Numbered from the stretch's first letter, positions 33,741 through 42,941 are shown. The stretch: DNA of 64,000 nucleotides from Vibrio celticus (GCF_024347335.1 NZ_AP025464.1:682001-746000); one strand, 5' to 3'. The notes: generated by a model not told the origin, from the letters alone. Made by a program: numbers and translations.

Positions 33741-35333
33741 ATGCAAGATATCTCCGCATCTACCCTCATGGAAATGACCATTGGCCTCGCAAGTGGTGTG
33801 AACGATCAAGATCGTTTCAATCGCCTGATCGATGCCATTCGCAAAACCATAACGTGTGATTGTGTCGCGCTTTTAAGCCTTCAAGGCGACACGCTAGTAC
33901 CTATCGCAATGCAAGGGCTCAGCCGAGATACATTCGGTCGTCGCTTTATCATTTCAGAACACCCACGGTTTGAAGAGATCTGCGCGTCTCGCTCTCCTGT
34001 TCGTTTCGATGCTGACAGCTCCTTACCCGATCCTTTCGATGGTTTGCTTATTGACCATGATGGCGATTTACCAATGCATGCTTGTATGGGCTTGCCTTTG
34101 CTATTTGGCGACAAGTTATTGGGCATTCTGACTCTAGATAGCTTGAAACCTGATGTCTTCGCGAATATTCCGGCGCGTAACCTTGAAGTGCTGGCGGCTA
34201 TTGCAGCCTCAACCATGCAGATGGCACTGACCTTCTCGCAACTTGAACATCAAGCAAAACAGTCAAAGCAATTACTGGAAGAGTTGAACGTAGAAGCGTG
34301 GGAACGTGATGGCGGCGAGTTGATTGGTAACAGTGACACCATGGTCGCGCTTAAGAACGACATCGCTGTTGTCGCGCCGTCTGAGTTTAATATCTTGATT
34401 CATGGTGACACGGGGGTTGGTAAAGAGCTCGTGGCTCGTACCCTGCACCATCAATCTCAACGTAAACGTAACCCACTCGTCTACGTAAACTGTGCTGCAA
34501 TTCCTGAAAACTTAGTAGAGAGTGAACTGTTTGGTCACGTTCGTGGCGCGTTCACTGGCGCAGACAAAAACCGCTTAGGTAAGTTTGCTTTAGCCGATGG
34601 TGGCACACTGTTCCTTGATGAGATTGGTGAGTTGCCTTTGGCTGCTCAAAGTAAGCTCCTGCGTGCTCTACAAAACAACGAAATTCAACCTGTTGGCCAA
34701 GACAACATTCAAACCATTGATGTGCGAGTATTGGCAGCGACAAACCGAGATCTAAAACAAGAAGTTGAAGACGGTCGATTCAGAGCCGATTTGTACCACC
34801 GACTGAGTGTGTACCCTATCGCGGTGCCTGCACTGAAAGATCGTGGTGACGACATCAGCCTATTAGCGGGTTTCTTCTTAGAACAAGCGCGTCGTAAGCT
34901 TGGTATCAACCAAGTTAAGTTCCGCTCTGACGTTCTTTCGTTCCTAAACCGTTATGGTTGGCCGGGTAACGTGCGTGAACTTGAGCACGTGATCAGTCGT
35001 TCAGCATTGAAAGCGTTAGCGCGCAGCACCAATAAAAACTTAGTGACAATCACCAAGGAAGATTGTGGTCCACTCGACCAAGATCAGCCTATTGCGACGA
35101 CACAGGTGAAGAACACACCGTTATCGACACCAACGATCGACCTTTCTGCAGGGCTACGTGGTGCAACGGACGATTTTCAACGCAGTATCATTACTGAGGT
35201 GTTGGAAGATGCCAACTTTAACTGGGCACAAGCAGGGCGAGTTCTGAAAACAGACCGAGCAAACCTGACTCGACTGTCTAAGCGTTTAGGGCTAAATGTG
35301 GCGAAGTCTCACACGATCGAACGGACAAAATAG
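33741..35333 (+). CDS. norR: NorR, NO-responsive sigma-54 activator
   Basis: A 530-aa regulator. The N-terminal GAF domain (about 20-165) holds the iron that binds NO. The AAA+ domain has Walker A GDTGVGKE near residue 225, the sigma-54 contact loop GAFTGADKN, Walker B LFLDEIGELPL and the Arg finger region. The C-terminal Fis-type helix-turn-helix is WAQAGRVLKTDRANLTRL. In E. coli NorR drives norVW; here the neighbour is hmp, with a sigma-54 promoter. It shares two NorR-type sites with its own promoter. Confidence 0.94.
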   Translation: MQDISASTLMEMTIGLASGVNDQDRFNRLIDAIRKTITCDCVALLSLQGDTLVPIAMQGLSRDTFGRRFIISEHPRFEEICASRSPVRFDADSSLPDPFDGLLIDHDGDLPMHACMGLPLLFGDKLLGILTLDSLKPDVFANIPARNLEVLAAIAASTMQMALTFSQLEHQAKQSKQLLEELNVEAWERDGGELIGNSDTMVALKNDIAVVAPSEFNILIHGDTGVGKELVARTLHHQSQRKRNPLVYVNCAAIPENLVESELFGHVRGAFTGADKNRLGKFALADGGTLFLDEIGELPLAAQSKLLRALQNNEIQPVGQDNIQTIDVRVLAATNRDLKQEVEDGRFRADLYHRLSVYPIAVPALKDRGDDISLLAGFFLEQARRKLGINQVKFRSDVLSFLNRYGWPGNVRELEHVISRSALKALARSTNKNLVTITKEDCGPLDQDQPIATTQVKNTPLSTPTIDLSAGLRGATDDFQRSIITEVLEDANFNWAQAGRVLKTDRANLTRLSKRLGLNVAKSHTIERTK

Positions 35334-35422
35334 ATATTAGCGGTTTGTTGCGAGCATCTGACAAAACTTGTGTATATAATGCTGCAAATTGTAACGCTAA
35401 TTTTAAATATGTAGAGAGAGTT

Positions 35423-35782
35423 ATGAAGTTTATCCGTTGGTTCTTAGGTCGTGTCATCTTGTTATTGAATTTTGTTTTCAGCCCACGTGGTGTGAAGCGT
35501 TCTCAAGAAGAACAAAGCAAAGTGAATGAGCAAGCAAAAACGCACACGTTATACCAATTCGAAGCGTGCCCATTTTGTGTGAAAGTGCGCCGCGCGATGA
35601 AACGTCAGTCGGTTCAATTTGAACTTCGTGATGCAAAAAACAACGAGCAACACCGTGCTGAGCTTGAAGCTGGCGGCGGTCGTGTGAAAGTGCCTTGTCT
35701 ACGTATCGAAAAAGACGGCAAAACTGAGTGGATGTACGAATCTTCAGATATCGTGACTTACTTAGAAAAGCAGTTTGCATAA
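35423..35782 (+). CDS. Membrane-anchored glutaredoxin-like protein
   Basis: A 119-aa protein: an N-terminal hydrophobic helix (MKFIRWFLGRVILLLNFVFS) followed by a glutaredoxin/GST-N type thioredoxin fold with the active site EACPFCVKVRRAMKRQ near residue 50 and cis-Pro in VKVPCLRI. It likely reduces disulfides with glutathione, on the cytoplasmic face given the positive residues after the helix. ATG 35423 follows AGAGAG; the earlier codons from 35345 overlap the norR end region and have no support. It ends in a bidirectional terminator. Confidence 0.88.
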   Translation: MKFIRWFLGRVILLLNFVFSPRGVKRSQEEQSKVNEQAKTHTLYQFEACPFCVKVRRAMKRQSVQFELRDAKNNEQHRAELEAGGGRVKVPCLRIEKDGKTEWMYESSDIVTYLEKQFA

Positions 35783-35809
35783 GCAATAAAGCGACAAAAT
35801 CTAGATACA

Positions 35810-35836
35810 AAAAATCCCTCTAATGTGAGGGATTTT
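35810..35836. terminator. Bidirectional terminator
   Basis: AAAATCCCTC and GAGGGATTTTTT form the stem with loop TAATGT. It ends the glutaredoxin-like gene and the OmpA-lipoprotein gene, which converge here. Confidence 0.88.
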
Positions 35837-35891
35837 TTATGTCTGTTATTTGGCGTTAATCGCTTCAAATTGGGCGCGAAAGTTCAAACCA

Positions 35892-36545
35892 CTACTTCGC
35901 TACAATCAGCATCAATTCCACACGGCGGTTACACGCCTTGCCTTGGGCAGAAGCGTTGGTGCAAGCTGGAACATACTCACCGAAGCCACGAGTATAAATG
36001 GAACGACTCGACACATAGTTACTCTCTAATCGAGCCTTCACTTCTTTTGCGCGCTGCTCTGAAAGCGGATCATTGATTCGATCTGTGCCCGTGTTATCGG
36101 TGTGCCCTTCAATCACCACATCAATATCTTGGCGCTGAGCAAGGTAGCTGCCTAGCGTATCTAGCCATTGATTATAAGCTGGCTCGGGGAATGCTGAGCC
36201 TGTTTTAAAGTTCACGTGCTGCTCAAGCTTTACCATCACATGGTTACCCGGCAACACTTCAAAATCGATACGGTTTTGTCTTAAAAAGACTTCCAGTGGA
36301 TCGTTAGTCGAAACGCCACGTCCGTAGTTGGTCGTGATGGTTCTTTGTTGATGAGTGCTGCTCTGAATCGAGTACCCACGATTGCTTGCTACATGAGTCG
36401 TTTGAACCACACCCCATTCAGGATGCATCAAGTCGTAATCGGTTTGCGGCGCAGTTTCTAGCATGTCACCGCCAAGTAAATCAGTTGGTGACGTGGCTTC
36501 ACACCCCGCCAAAGCTATGCTTAACATTATCGCTAAATATCTCAT
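35892..36545 (-). CDS. OmpA-family outer-membrane lipoprotein
   Basis: A 217-aa protein. The lipoprotein signal peptide is MRYLAIMLSIALAGC, with lipidation at Cys15. The C-terminal OmpA peptidoglycan-binding domain (about 105-215) has VIEGHTDNTGTDRINDPLSE and TRGFGEYVPACTN, with the usual paired Cys before RRVEL. It tethers the outer membrane to peptidoglycan. The start at 36545 has GGTGAAG before it; the longer frame to 36560 is not needed. No neighbour suggests a specific partner. Confidence 0.88.
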   Translation of the reverse strand: MRYLAIMLSIALAGCEATSPTDLLGGDMLETAPQTDYDLMHPEWGVVQTTHVASNRGYSIQSSTHQQRTITTNYGRGVSTNDPLEVFLRQNRIDFEVLPGNHVMVKLEQHVNFKTGSAFPEPAYNQWLDTLGSYLAQRQDIDVVIEGHTDNTGTDRINDPLSEQRAKEVKARLESNYVSSRSIYTRGFGEYVPACTNASAQGKACNRRVELMLIVAK

Positions 36546-36785
36546 TACTTCACCAACCACTCATGCAGATAAACCATTCACTAATGTCTATATCGGCACC
36601 GAGGGAAAAACTTTAGACGAAAAGAAAGCAGAACCCAAAAAAGTGCTGTTGATCACAGTTAACCGTCTACTAGCCTGTCTTCAGCCGCTAGTTCAAACTG
36701 TTTGCATTTATTTACCCTATAATTGTTTTCCAATTCGTACTAAATAGTTAGAATCTCACGACTTCTCAACGCTAGAGCAAACATT

Positions 36786-37412
36786 ATGTTTAAACCATTT
36801 ACTAAATTCATCACAGCACTCGCTGCCGTACTCATTATCGCGGGTTGTAGTGAAACAGACGAGCCACAAAAAGGCGTTCAATACGAAGCACTTCCTACTG
36901 CTCTAACAGAATTTAACTTGTCTCCGATCACGGAAATCTTCTCTCTTAACTGTGGTCACTGCCGTCAAATGGAAAGTGCCATTCCAGAGATTGAATCTTT
37001 AACAGACCAAACTATTGGCAAGATGCACGTGACGTTCAACGAAAGCGCTCAAATCAGCGCAATGATCTACTACACAGCAGTGATGCAGCTTGATGCGACG
37101 CCTGACCACGCGTTCATGGACGACCTATTTGGTGCCGTTCAAATGGGTGCAGATGCAACACCAGAGCAGCGTCAACAAGCACTAGAGACAGCGTTTACTT
37201 CTCGTGGTTTGGTTAGCCCATACCAACTGAACAAAGAACAGCAAGTCGCTCTTTTCGACTACGTTAAAAAAGCAGAAGAGATCTCAGTAAAAGGTCAGAT
37301 CAACTCAGTACCAACCTTTATCATCAACGGTAAATACCAAGTACTAACAGCAGGTCACCAAGACGTTGCTGGCATTGCAAAAACGATCAACTACCTTTTG
37401 ACTCAACCATAA
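36786..37412 (+). CDS. DsbA-like thiol:disulfide lipoprotein
   Basis: A 208-aa lipoprotein: signal ending in LIIAGCSE, lipidated at Cys21, then a DsbA thioredoxin fold with a helical insertion. The active site is NCGHCRQ near residue 58 (CGHC, not the CPHC of standard DsbA), and the cis-Pro is in NSVPTFIING. It is probably a periplasmic oxidase or isomerase for a limited set of proteins. It precedes a membrane FKBP gene by 76 bases, and the two may form a protein-folding pair. No strong terminator separates them. Confidence 0.88.
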   Translation: MFKPFTKFITALAAVLIIAGCSETDEPQKGVQYEALPTALTEFNLSPITEIFSLNCGHCRQMESAIPEIESLTDQTIGKMHVTFNESAQISAMIYYTAVMQLDATPDHAFMDDLFGAVQMGADATPEQRQQALETAFTSRGLVSPYQLNKEQQVALFDYVKKAEEISVKGQINSVPTFIINGKYQVLTAGHQDVAGIAKTINYLLTQP

Positions 37413-37488
37413 TCACGGCTTTAGTCAACTGATTAACACATTTTGTATTAACTACGAAATTCAGCATTCAATATAAATAGGTTTTACT

Positions 37489-37962
37489 ATGTCTAAATTT
37501 GTCATCCCGGTCATTGTCTTTCTTTTGGCGGGTTTCATGATTTACCGTACTTGGACGAATCATAAGTCTGGTGCAGAGAACTTCGAACAAGGTCAACAGT
37601 TCCTTATCGAGAACGGCGCTAAAGAAGGTGTTGTAACGACTGAAAGCGGTCTTCAATACCTTGTTCTTGAGGAAGGCACAGGCACAGAGCACCCAACTAA
37701 GAACAGCAAAGTAACGGTTCACTACCACGGTACGCTGATCGACGGCACTGTTTTCGATAGCTCTGTTGAGCGCGGCGAGCCAATCTCATTTGCTCTTAAG
37801 CAAGTAATCAAAGGCTGGCAAGAAGGTTTGACTTACATGGTTGAAGGCCAAAAAGTTCGTCTATTTATTCCAAGCACTCTAGCTTACGGTAAAGGCGGTT
37901 CTGGCCCTATCCCACCATCATCGACTCTGATTTTTGATGTAGAACTCATCTCTATCAAATAA
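37489..37962 (+). CDS. Membrane-anchored FKBP-type peptidyl-prolyl isomerase
   Basis: A 157-aa protein: one N-terminal helix (residues 2-20), a linker, then an FKBP domain (about 55-157) with VTVHYHGTLIDGTVFDSS, VIKGWQEGL and YGKGGSGPIPPSSTLIFDVEL. All key residues of the FK506-binding pocket (Tyr, Phe, Asp, Trp, Tyr) are present. It speeds proline isomerisation during folding of exported proteins, if the domain is periplasmic as the N-in topology suggests. It is followed by a strong terminator. Confidence 0.92.
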   Translation: MSKFVIPVIVFLLAGFMIYRTWTNHKSGAENFEQGQQFLIENGAKEGVVTTESGLQYLVLEEGTGTEHPTKNSKVTVHYHGTLIDGTVFDSSVERGEPISFALKQVIKGWQEGLTYMVEGQKVRLFIPSTLAYGKGGSGPIPPSSTLIFDVELISIK

Positions 37963-37979
37963 TCGAAGTAACTGATTTA

Positions 37980-38013
37980 AGCCCCAACATACGCGCTATG
38001 TTGGGGCTTTTTT
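37980..38013 (+). terminator. Rho-independent terminator of the FKBP gene
   Basis: AGCCCCAACATA and TATGTTGGGGCT form a 12-bp stem, loop CGCGC, then T6. Confidence 0.92.
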
Positions 38014-38090
38014 ATATCTGAACATTTGAAGCCTCTTTAGATATTGAGCGACTTTAACAACGACCAAATATACCCTCGAAAACCCATCAC

Positions 38091-38105
38091 TAGACGACTG
38101 GTCTA
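38091..38105. promoter_or_regulatory. NemR-type operator upstream of the TetR gene
   Basis: TAGACGACTGGTCTA is an inverted repeat, TAGAC-N5-GTCTA, 22 bases before the regulator ATG. The same 15 bases recur exactly at 38810-38824. It resembles the E. coli NemR box. Confidence 0.8.
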
Positions 38106-38126
38106 ATTTAAATTATAGTACTGACC

Positions 38127-38717
38127 ATGAACGAAAAAACGAATGACACACGCCTACATGTTTTAGATGTGGGCTATCAACTAATAGTAAACAACGGCTT
38201 TAACGGCGTTGGCCTATCGCAATTGCTTAAAGAAGCGGACGTGCCGAAAGGGTCGTTTTACCACTACTTTAAATCTAAAGAGCAATTTGGCGAGGCGTTG
38301 ATTCAGCACTATTTTGAAAACTACATCATTAAGATTGAAGCAATTTTAGTACACGGTGAAGGTAATCATTATCAGCGAATCTTGAGCTATTTCTCGCTAT
38401 GGGCCAAGACCGAAAACGGTACCTGTAATGCTCATAAATGCTTAGTGGTTAAACTCAGCGCGGAAGTTTCTGATCTTTCTGATCCTATGCGCCAAGCGCT
38501 ACTAAAGGGTGCTGAGAAAGTGACGAATACCATCGAGCAGTGCATTGTCGGCGGTATCGAAGATGGATCTATAAAGGTTGAAGACAGCCAAGAAGCCGCT
38601 CAGAACCTATACTCAATGTGGTTAGGCGCGAGCTTATTGAGCAAGCTGAGCCAAAGTTCACATAGCTTACAGTCGGTTTTGAGCCTTACCGAACGAATTT
38701 TAAAAGGTGAAAGCTAA
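38127..38717 (+). CDS. nemR: TetR-family regulator, NemR-like electrophile sensor
   Basis: A 196-aa repressor. Helix-turn-helix at about residues 25-47: GVGLSQLLKEADVPKGSFYHYF. The core KCLVVKLSAEVSDLSDPMRQ matches E. coli NemR almost residue for residue, including the redox-sensing Cys (Cys105 here, Cys106 in NemR, by my alignment). NemR is inactivated by bleach, quinones and reactive aldehydes. Identical operators precede this gene and the downstream reductase gene, so autorepression and control of that unit are likely. E. coli NemR controls nemA and gloA; the targets here differ. Confidence 0.85.
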   Translation: MNEKTNDTRLHVLDVGYQLIVNNGFNGVGLSQLLKEADVPKGSFYHYFKSKEQFGEALIQHYFENYIIKIEAILVHGEGNHYQRILSYFSLWAKTENGTCNAHKCLVVKLSAEVSDLSDPMRQALLKGAEKVTNTIEQCIVGGIEDGSIKVEDSQEAAQNLYSMWLGASLLSKLSQSSHSLQSVLSLTERILKGES

Positions 38718-38756
38718 TAACGCGCAGCGCGCTTTATTGGTTTTAACTTAAAAGAA

Positions 38757-38798
38757 ATCACCCGCCCTCTTATCAATTTGATGACGGCGGGATTTTTA
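38757..38798 (+). terminator. Probable terminator of the NemR-like gene
   Basis: CCCGCC and GGCGGG form a stem with an inner TATCAA/TTGATG pairing, followed by ATTTTT. It separates the regulator transcript from the reductase unit. Confidence 0.65.
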
Positions 38799-38809
38799 GA
38801 CAGCAAAAC

Positions 38810-38824
38810 TAGACGACTGGTCTA
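38810..38824. promoter_or_regulatory. NemR-type operator upstream of the CurA-type gene
   Basis: An exact copy of the 15-base inverted repeat TAGACGACTGGTCTA, 36 bases before the reductase ATG. Flanking bases ACTAGACG...TCTAATT also match the first copy. Confidence 0.82.
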
Positions 38825-38860
38825 ATTCTAAATATATAAAACATAGATTAAGGATATCCA

Positions 38861-39892
38861 ATGACTCAACAAGACAATCGCCGCATCGTATTGGCTTCTC
38901 GCCCAGTTGGCGCACCAACTCAAGACAACTTCCGTTTAGAGACAGTAGCTGCGCCAAGCATCAAAGACGGCGAGATGTTACTTCGCTCAGTTTACCTTTC
39001 TCTAGACCCCTACATGCGTGGTCGTATGAGCGATGTTAAATCCTACGCAGACCCTGTTGCGATTGATGAAGTGATGGTTGGCGCAACCGTATGTCAGGTT
39101 GAAGATTCAAACCACGCTGATTACGAAGTTGGCGAATGGGTACTGGCTTACACAGGTTGGCAAGATCTTGGTGTGTCTAACGGTGAAGGCCTAATCAAAC
39201 TCGGCAAAGAACCAACGCACCCTTCTTACGCGCTTGGCATCATGGGTATGCCTGGTTTTACCGCTTACATGGGCTTGCTTGATATCGGCCAACCTAAAGA
39301 AGGCGACACGCTAGTCGTTGCAGCAGCAACAGGTGCTGTAGGCGCAACCGTTGGACAAATCGGCAAACTAAAAGGCTGTCGTGTTATCGGCGTTGCAGGC
39401 GGTCAAGAGAAGTGTCAGTACGCGAAAGACGTGCTTGGCTTTGACGAATGTATCGACCACAAAGCTGATGACTTCGCGGAGCAACTGGCTAAAGCATGTG
39501 ACAACGGCATCGACGTTTATTTTGAAAACGTTGGCGGCAAGGTTTTCGATGCCGTAATGCCATTGCTTAACACCGGTGCTCGTATTCCTGTATGTGGCCT
39601 TATCTCTCAATACAATGCGACATCACTGCCTGAAGGCCCGGATCGTATGTCTAGCCTTATGGGTACGCTGCTGGTCAAGCGTATTAAGATGCAAGGCTTC
39701 ATTATCTTTGATGACTACGCGCACCGTTATAACGAGTTTGCTGTTCAAATGACCGAATGGTTGTCTCAAGGCAAGATGCACTATCGTGAGCACCTAATTG
39801 AAGGTCTAGACGAGGCGCCACAAGCATTCATGGGGCTATTAGAAGGCCAAAACTTCGGTAAGCTTGTTATCAAAACAAACGAAGCTAAATAA
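38861..39892 (+). CDS. NADPH-dependent oxidoreductase, CurA/leukotriene B4 dehydrogenase type
   Basis: A 343-aa medium-chain reductase without zinc. The cofactor loop AAATGAVGATVGQIGKLKG is near residue 155; the N-terminal YLSLDPYMRGRM is typical of CurA/YncB and plant double-bond reductases. These enzymes reduce alpha,beta-unsaturated ketones and aldehydes. It is under the NemR-type operator, with a GST gene 37 bases downstream; together they form a detoxification unit for reactive electrophiles. RBS is AAGGATATCC. Substrate is inferred from family and regulation. Confidence 0.9.
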   Translation: MTQQDNRRIVLASRPVGAPTQDNFRLETVAAPSIKDGEMLLRSVYLSLDPYMRGRMSDVKSYADPVAIDEVMVGATVCQVEDSNHADYEVGEWVLAYTGWQDLGVSNGEGLIKLGKEPTHPSYALGIMGMPGFTAYMGLLDIGQPKEGDTLVVAAATGAVGATVGQIGKLKGCRVIGVAGGQEKCQYAKDVLGFDECIDHKADDFAEQLAKACDNGIDVYFENVGGKVFDAVMPLLNTGARIPVCGLISQYNATSLPEGPDRMSSLMGTLLVKRIKMQGFIIFDDYAHRYNEFAVQMTEWLSQGKMHYREHLIEGLDEAPQAFMGLLEGQNFGKLVIKTNEAK

Positions 39893-39929
39893 ATTCAAAA
39901 CTGAACCCGTTAGTTAACTAGGTAGAATC

Positions 39930-40550
39930 ATGATTACTTTGCATCACCTGAATAAATCACGCTCAAAGCGCATCATCTGGCTGTTGGAAGAGCTTGGGGT
40001 AGATTACCAGATCAAACCATACCAACGAGACAGTGTCACTTTTCTTGCGCCACCAGAGCTTAAGTCCGTTCACCCATTGGGTAAATCTCCTGTCATTGAA
40101 GACGATGGCATCGTGATCACTGAATCAGGCGCTATCACGGAATACCTAATCGACAAATACGGTCAGGGTAAGTTCGCACCAACACGCGGCACAGCTGACT
40201 ACGTAGAATATTCACAGTGGCTACATTTTGCTGAGAGTTCAGGTATTCTCCCGATGCTGCTTAAAATCTTTGTGATGAAAGACGGTTGCAAGACTAATTT
40301 CCTTGGCGGCTACGCTGACGATGAAAACCAAAAGATCTTAACTTACGTGAATAATGCACTTGAAGGTAAAACCTACTTGGTTGCAGACACACTAACAGGT
40401 GCAGACTTTATGATGTCGTTCATCGTAGAAATCGTTGGTAACTTTGGTGCAACTGCGCTTTACCCTAACATTGCTAAATACGGTAAGCTTTTGGCTGACC
40501 ACCCTGCTTACCAAAAAGCAGAGCAAGTAGAGCTAGAACACTCGAACTGA
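39930..40550 (+). CDS. Glutathione S-transferase
   Basis: A 206-aa GST. The N-terminal thioredoxin-like domain (1-80) has LHHLNKSRSKRIIWLLEELG with the Ser that may contact glutathione, KSPVIEDD with the cis-Pro, and TESGAITEYLI. The C-terminal all-helical domain has TYLVADTLTGADFMMSF. It conjugates glutathione to electrophiles. It follows the CurA-type reductase by 37 bases and is probably co-transcribed under the NemR-type operator. A hairpin with T-rich tail lies 50 bases beyond. Confidence 0.9.
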   Translation: MITLHHLNKSRSKRIIWLLEELGVDYQIKPYQRDSVTFLAPPELKSVHPLGKSPVIEDDGIVITESGAITEYLIDKYGQGKFAPTRGTADYVEYSQWLHFAESSGILPMLLKIFVMKDGCKTNFLGGYADDENQKILTYVNNALEGKTYLVADTLTGADFMMSFIVEIVGNFGATALYPNIAKYGKLLADHPAYQKAEQVELEHSN

Positions 40551-40600
40551 TCGAGTTTCAATCAAGCTCGGACGCACTTAGGCTAAGCACAAGAAACTAA

Positions 40601-40642
40601 ATGAAGCCAAAGCCGATTTATCTTCTGCTTTGGCTTCTCATT
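40601..40642 (+). terminator. Probable terminator of the GST gene
   Basis: ATGAAGCCAAAGC pairs with GCTTTGGCTTCTCAT (one bulge), then TTTGTCTT. It ends the reductase-GST unit. Confidence 0.6.
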
Positions 40643-40701
40643 TGTCTTCATTTCGACAACAATACTGAACTCTAACTGAACAGCCATAGAGTTTGATCTA
40701 A

Positions 40702-42378
40702 ATGCCAGCAAACCTCGCTCAATACACAACTCTGCACCTAGCAAACACGAATGTCGATTTAGCACTACCGACTCGTTTTACGTTTCCGTATTACTATACG
40801 CCGCACCCTACGTGTGAATTAGCTATGCTGCAGCTTCAGCAGTCACTCGTCGAATGTGGTGTGAATGAAAACTCGCAAGGTAATCTCTACGCTGTGCTTC
40901 TTGTTCAGAATCCGATCACACAAGAGTTAGGCTACCTTTCTGCGTTTTCAGGCTTGCAGTTAGATCCGGCTTTGGTCTCTCAGTTAAACAACATTCACTT
41001 TGTTCCACCAGCCTTAGATTCAGAAAAGTTTCAATCTCAGAACAGTGCGAACCTTGCTCGCCAGTTGCAACTCGCGGACGACATTGAAAAGCTGCAACAG
41101 TCGCACAATCTAGACGCATTATTGGCCGGTCTTGAAGGGTTAAAAATCGAATCAGCACAAGCTATCGAAGCCTTTCAGTTAGCTATGGCCGCGAACAAAG
41201 CCCAACGTAACGAACTCAGAGAGCAAGCAAACCAAGAAAAAGCATTAGGGAATCTAGGGTCAGCGGCAAACTTGCTCAAACAACTGGGTAATCAAAGTAG
41301 CCAAGAGAAACGTGACCTAAAAGCACTTCGTATTGAGTGGAAACAGAAGATCGCAGAGCGCCAATCACACGTTGATTTGATTGAAAGCGAACTGAAATAC
41401 CGTAAGCAAGATCACCAAGCAGTTTCACAGCAGTTGGAAACTCAACGTCTCTCTCACTATCGCTTTATCAATCAAGCCAAGCAATCTAAGAATTTACTCG
41501 AATTGCTCGATGGTAAAGACGCGCTTGAAGGCTCTGGTGACTGCTGCCTACCTAAGCTGCTTAACTTTGCGTTTGGACACGGGTTCAAGCCGTTAGCATT
41601 ATCTGAGTTTTGGTGGGGATTACCGCCTACAGATATCATTCGACAACACGCAAACCTCTACCCGGTTTGTCAGAGTAAAAGTTTTGAGATCCTCGACCAC
41701 CAGCTAAGTGATATTGAACTTGAAGATAACCCGCTTATCGTGAACCCTGCGGTTGGTAAGTCTTTTGATATTGTTTATGAAGACAACGAGATCGTGGTCG
41801 TCAATAAGCCTGAAGAGTTCTTGTCGGTTCCCGGTAAGTTCATCGAAGATTCTGTTTATACACGCATTAAAGCGCGTTACCCGGATGCGACTGGTCCTTT
41901 GATTATCCATAGATTGGATATGTCGACGTCAGGTTTGTTGATCTTGGCGCTCACGGCGGAGTCAAACAAGCACATTCAGAAGCAGTTCATTGATAGAACC
42001 GTAGAGAAGCGCTACACCGCTTTGTTAGATGGTGAGATAACGGGCGAATCTGGCGATATCAGCCTTCCTTTGCGCGGCGACATCACAGACAGACCAAGAC
42101 AACTAGTTTGCCACCAACACGGCCGAAATGCAGAAACCCACTGGCAGGCGGTGAGCACTCATAATGGCAAAACCAAGGTTCACCTGTACCCTAAAACAGG
42201 GCGAACCCACCAGCTGCGAGTGCACTGTGCTCATCCATTAGGGCTTGGCGTGCCTATTCGTGGTGACGACTTATACGGATACAAACGCGAGCGCTTACAC
42301 CTACACGCTGGCTACTTAAAGTTGATTCACCCGACAACCGGTGAATGGATGGAGTTTGAAGTGCCTTCTGAGTTCTAA
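40702..42378 (+). CDS. RluA-family pseudouridine synthase with long N-terminal extension
   Basis: A 558-aa protein. The C-terminal 200 residues are the catalytic domain: VVVNKPEEFLSVPGK, the active-site HRLDMSTSGLLILA near residue 402 and TGRTHQLRVHCAH. The N-terminal 350 residues are not in E. coli RluA (219 aa); they include a coiled coil at about 145-250 with ELREQANQEKALGNLGSAAN, and a segment similar to a substrate-binding extension (GSGDCCLPKLLNFAFGHGFK). It converts uridine to pseudouridine in rRNA or tRNA; the target is not known. Long forms are common in Vibrio. Confidence 0.9.
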   Translation: MPANLAQYTTLHLANTNVDLALPTRFTFPYYYTPHPTCELAMLQLQQSLVECGVNENSQGNLYAVLLVQNPITQELGYLSAFSGLQLDPALVSQLNNIHFVPPALDSEKFQSQNSANLARQLQLADDIEKLQQSHNLDALLAGLEGLKIESAQAIEAFQLAMAANKAQRNELREQANQEKALGNLGSAANLLKQLGNQSSQEKRDLKALRIEWKQKIAERQSHVDLIESELKYRKQDHQAVSQQLETQRLSHYRFINQAKQSKNLLELLDGKDALEGSGDCCLPKLLNFAFGHGFKPLALSEFWWGLPPTDIIRQHANLYPVCQSKSFEILDHQLSDIELEDNPLIVNPAVGKSFDIVYEDNEIVVVNKPEEFLSVPGKFIEDSVYTRIKARYPDATGPLIIHRLDMSTSGLLILALTAESNKHIQKQFIDRTVEKRYTALLDGEITGESGDISLPLRGDITDRPRQLVCHQHGRNAETHWQAVSTHNGKTKVHLYPKTGRTHQLRVHCAHPLGLGVPIRGDDLYGYKRERLHLHAGYLKLIHPTTGEWMEFEVPSEF

Positions 42379-42544
42379 ACTCTAACTTATCGAGCTAAGA
42401 CTCTTATCTCACTCAATATTTGGTCTCATAAAACGCATCAGGTTTCTACAACTGCTTAAGGTATAGAACCCTGATATTTAATTTTAATGTGATTATCACA
42501 GTTCATTAGCGTACTTTAGTTACTGAGTTCAATACTGCAGACGC

Positions 42545-42838
42545 CTAGCCCATTACGTCCTTGCGCTGATCAACGCATTCATAAGAGCCCATTTCGAACT
42601 CACGACAGATCCATGGTCGGTTTTCGTAGATAGTACACATCAGTGTTTCTCTATCTACCGCAGAACACCAGCCGTCATCTAAGCGCTTCATGGTTTCACC
42701 GCCCCATTCATCGTAAGCGATGTGCTCTTCAGGTACGCCCGTATCTGTGATGATCATAACCTCTAAGCGACAACAGCATGCCTGACAATTGGCACAGGTT
42801 ACTTCGGGTTCGGTTACGTTCTTTATCTCTATCGTCAT
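42545..42838 (-). CDS. YkgJ-family cysteine cluster protein
   Basis: A 97-aa protein with the Cys cluster CANCQACCCRLEV near residue 15, and further Cys in DGWCSAVDRE, TLMCTIYENRPWICREF and YECVD. This matches the UPF0153/YkgJ family, thought to bind zinc or iron. No process is assigned. It sits alone, with the pattern PWICREFEMG as a family hallmark. A second in-frame start further upstream is not needed. Confidence 0.85.
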   Translation of the reverse strand: MTIEIKNVTEPEVTCANCQACCCRLEVMIITDTGVPEEHIAYDEWGGETMKRLDDGWCSAVDRETLMCTIYENRPWICREFEMGSYECVDQRKDVMG

Positions 42839-42941
42839 AAGTGACTACACTGCTAAATTTTGCGTATAGTAATCGAAACCGCCCGCTACGGCTAATAAAG
42901 ATAGTGCGGCGCGGCGTTTTCATTGATTTAGAAATAACAAA

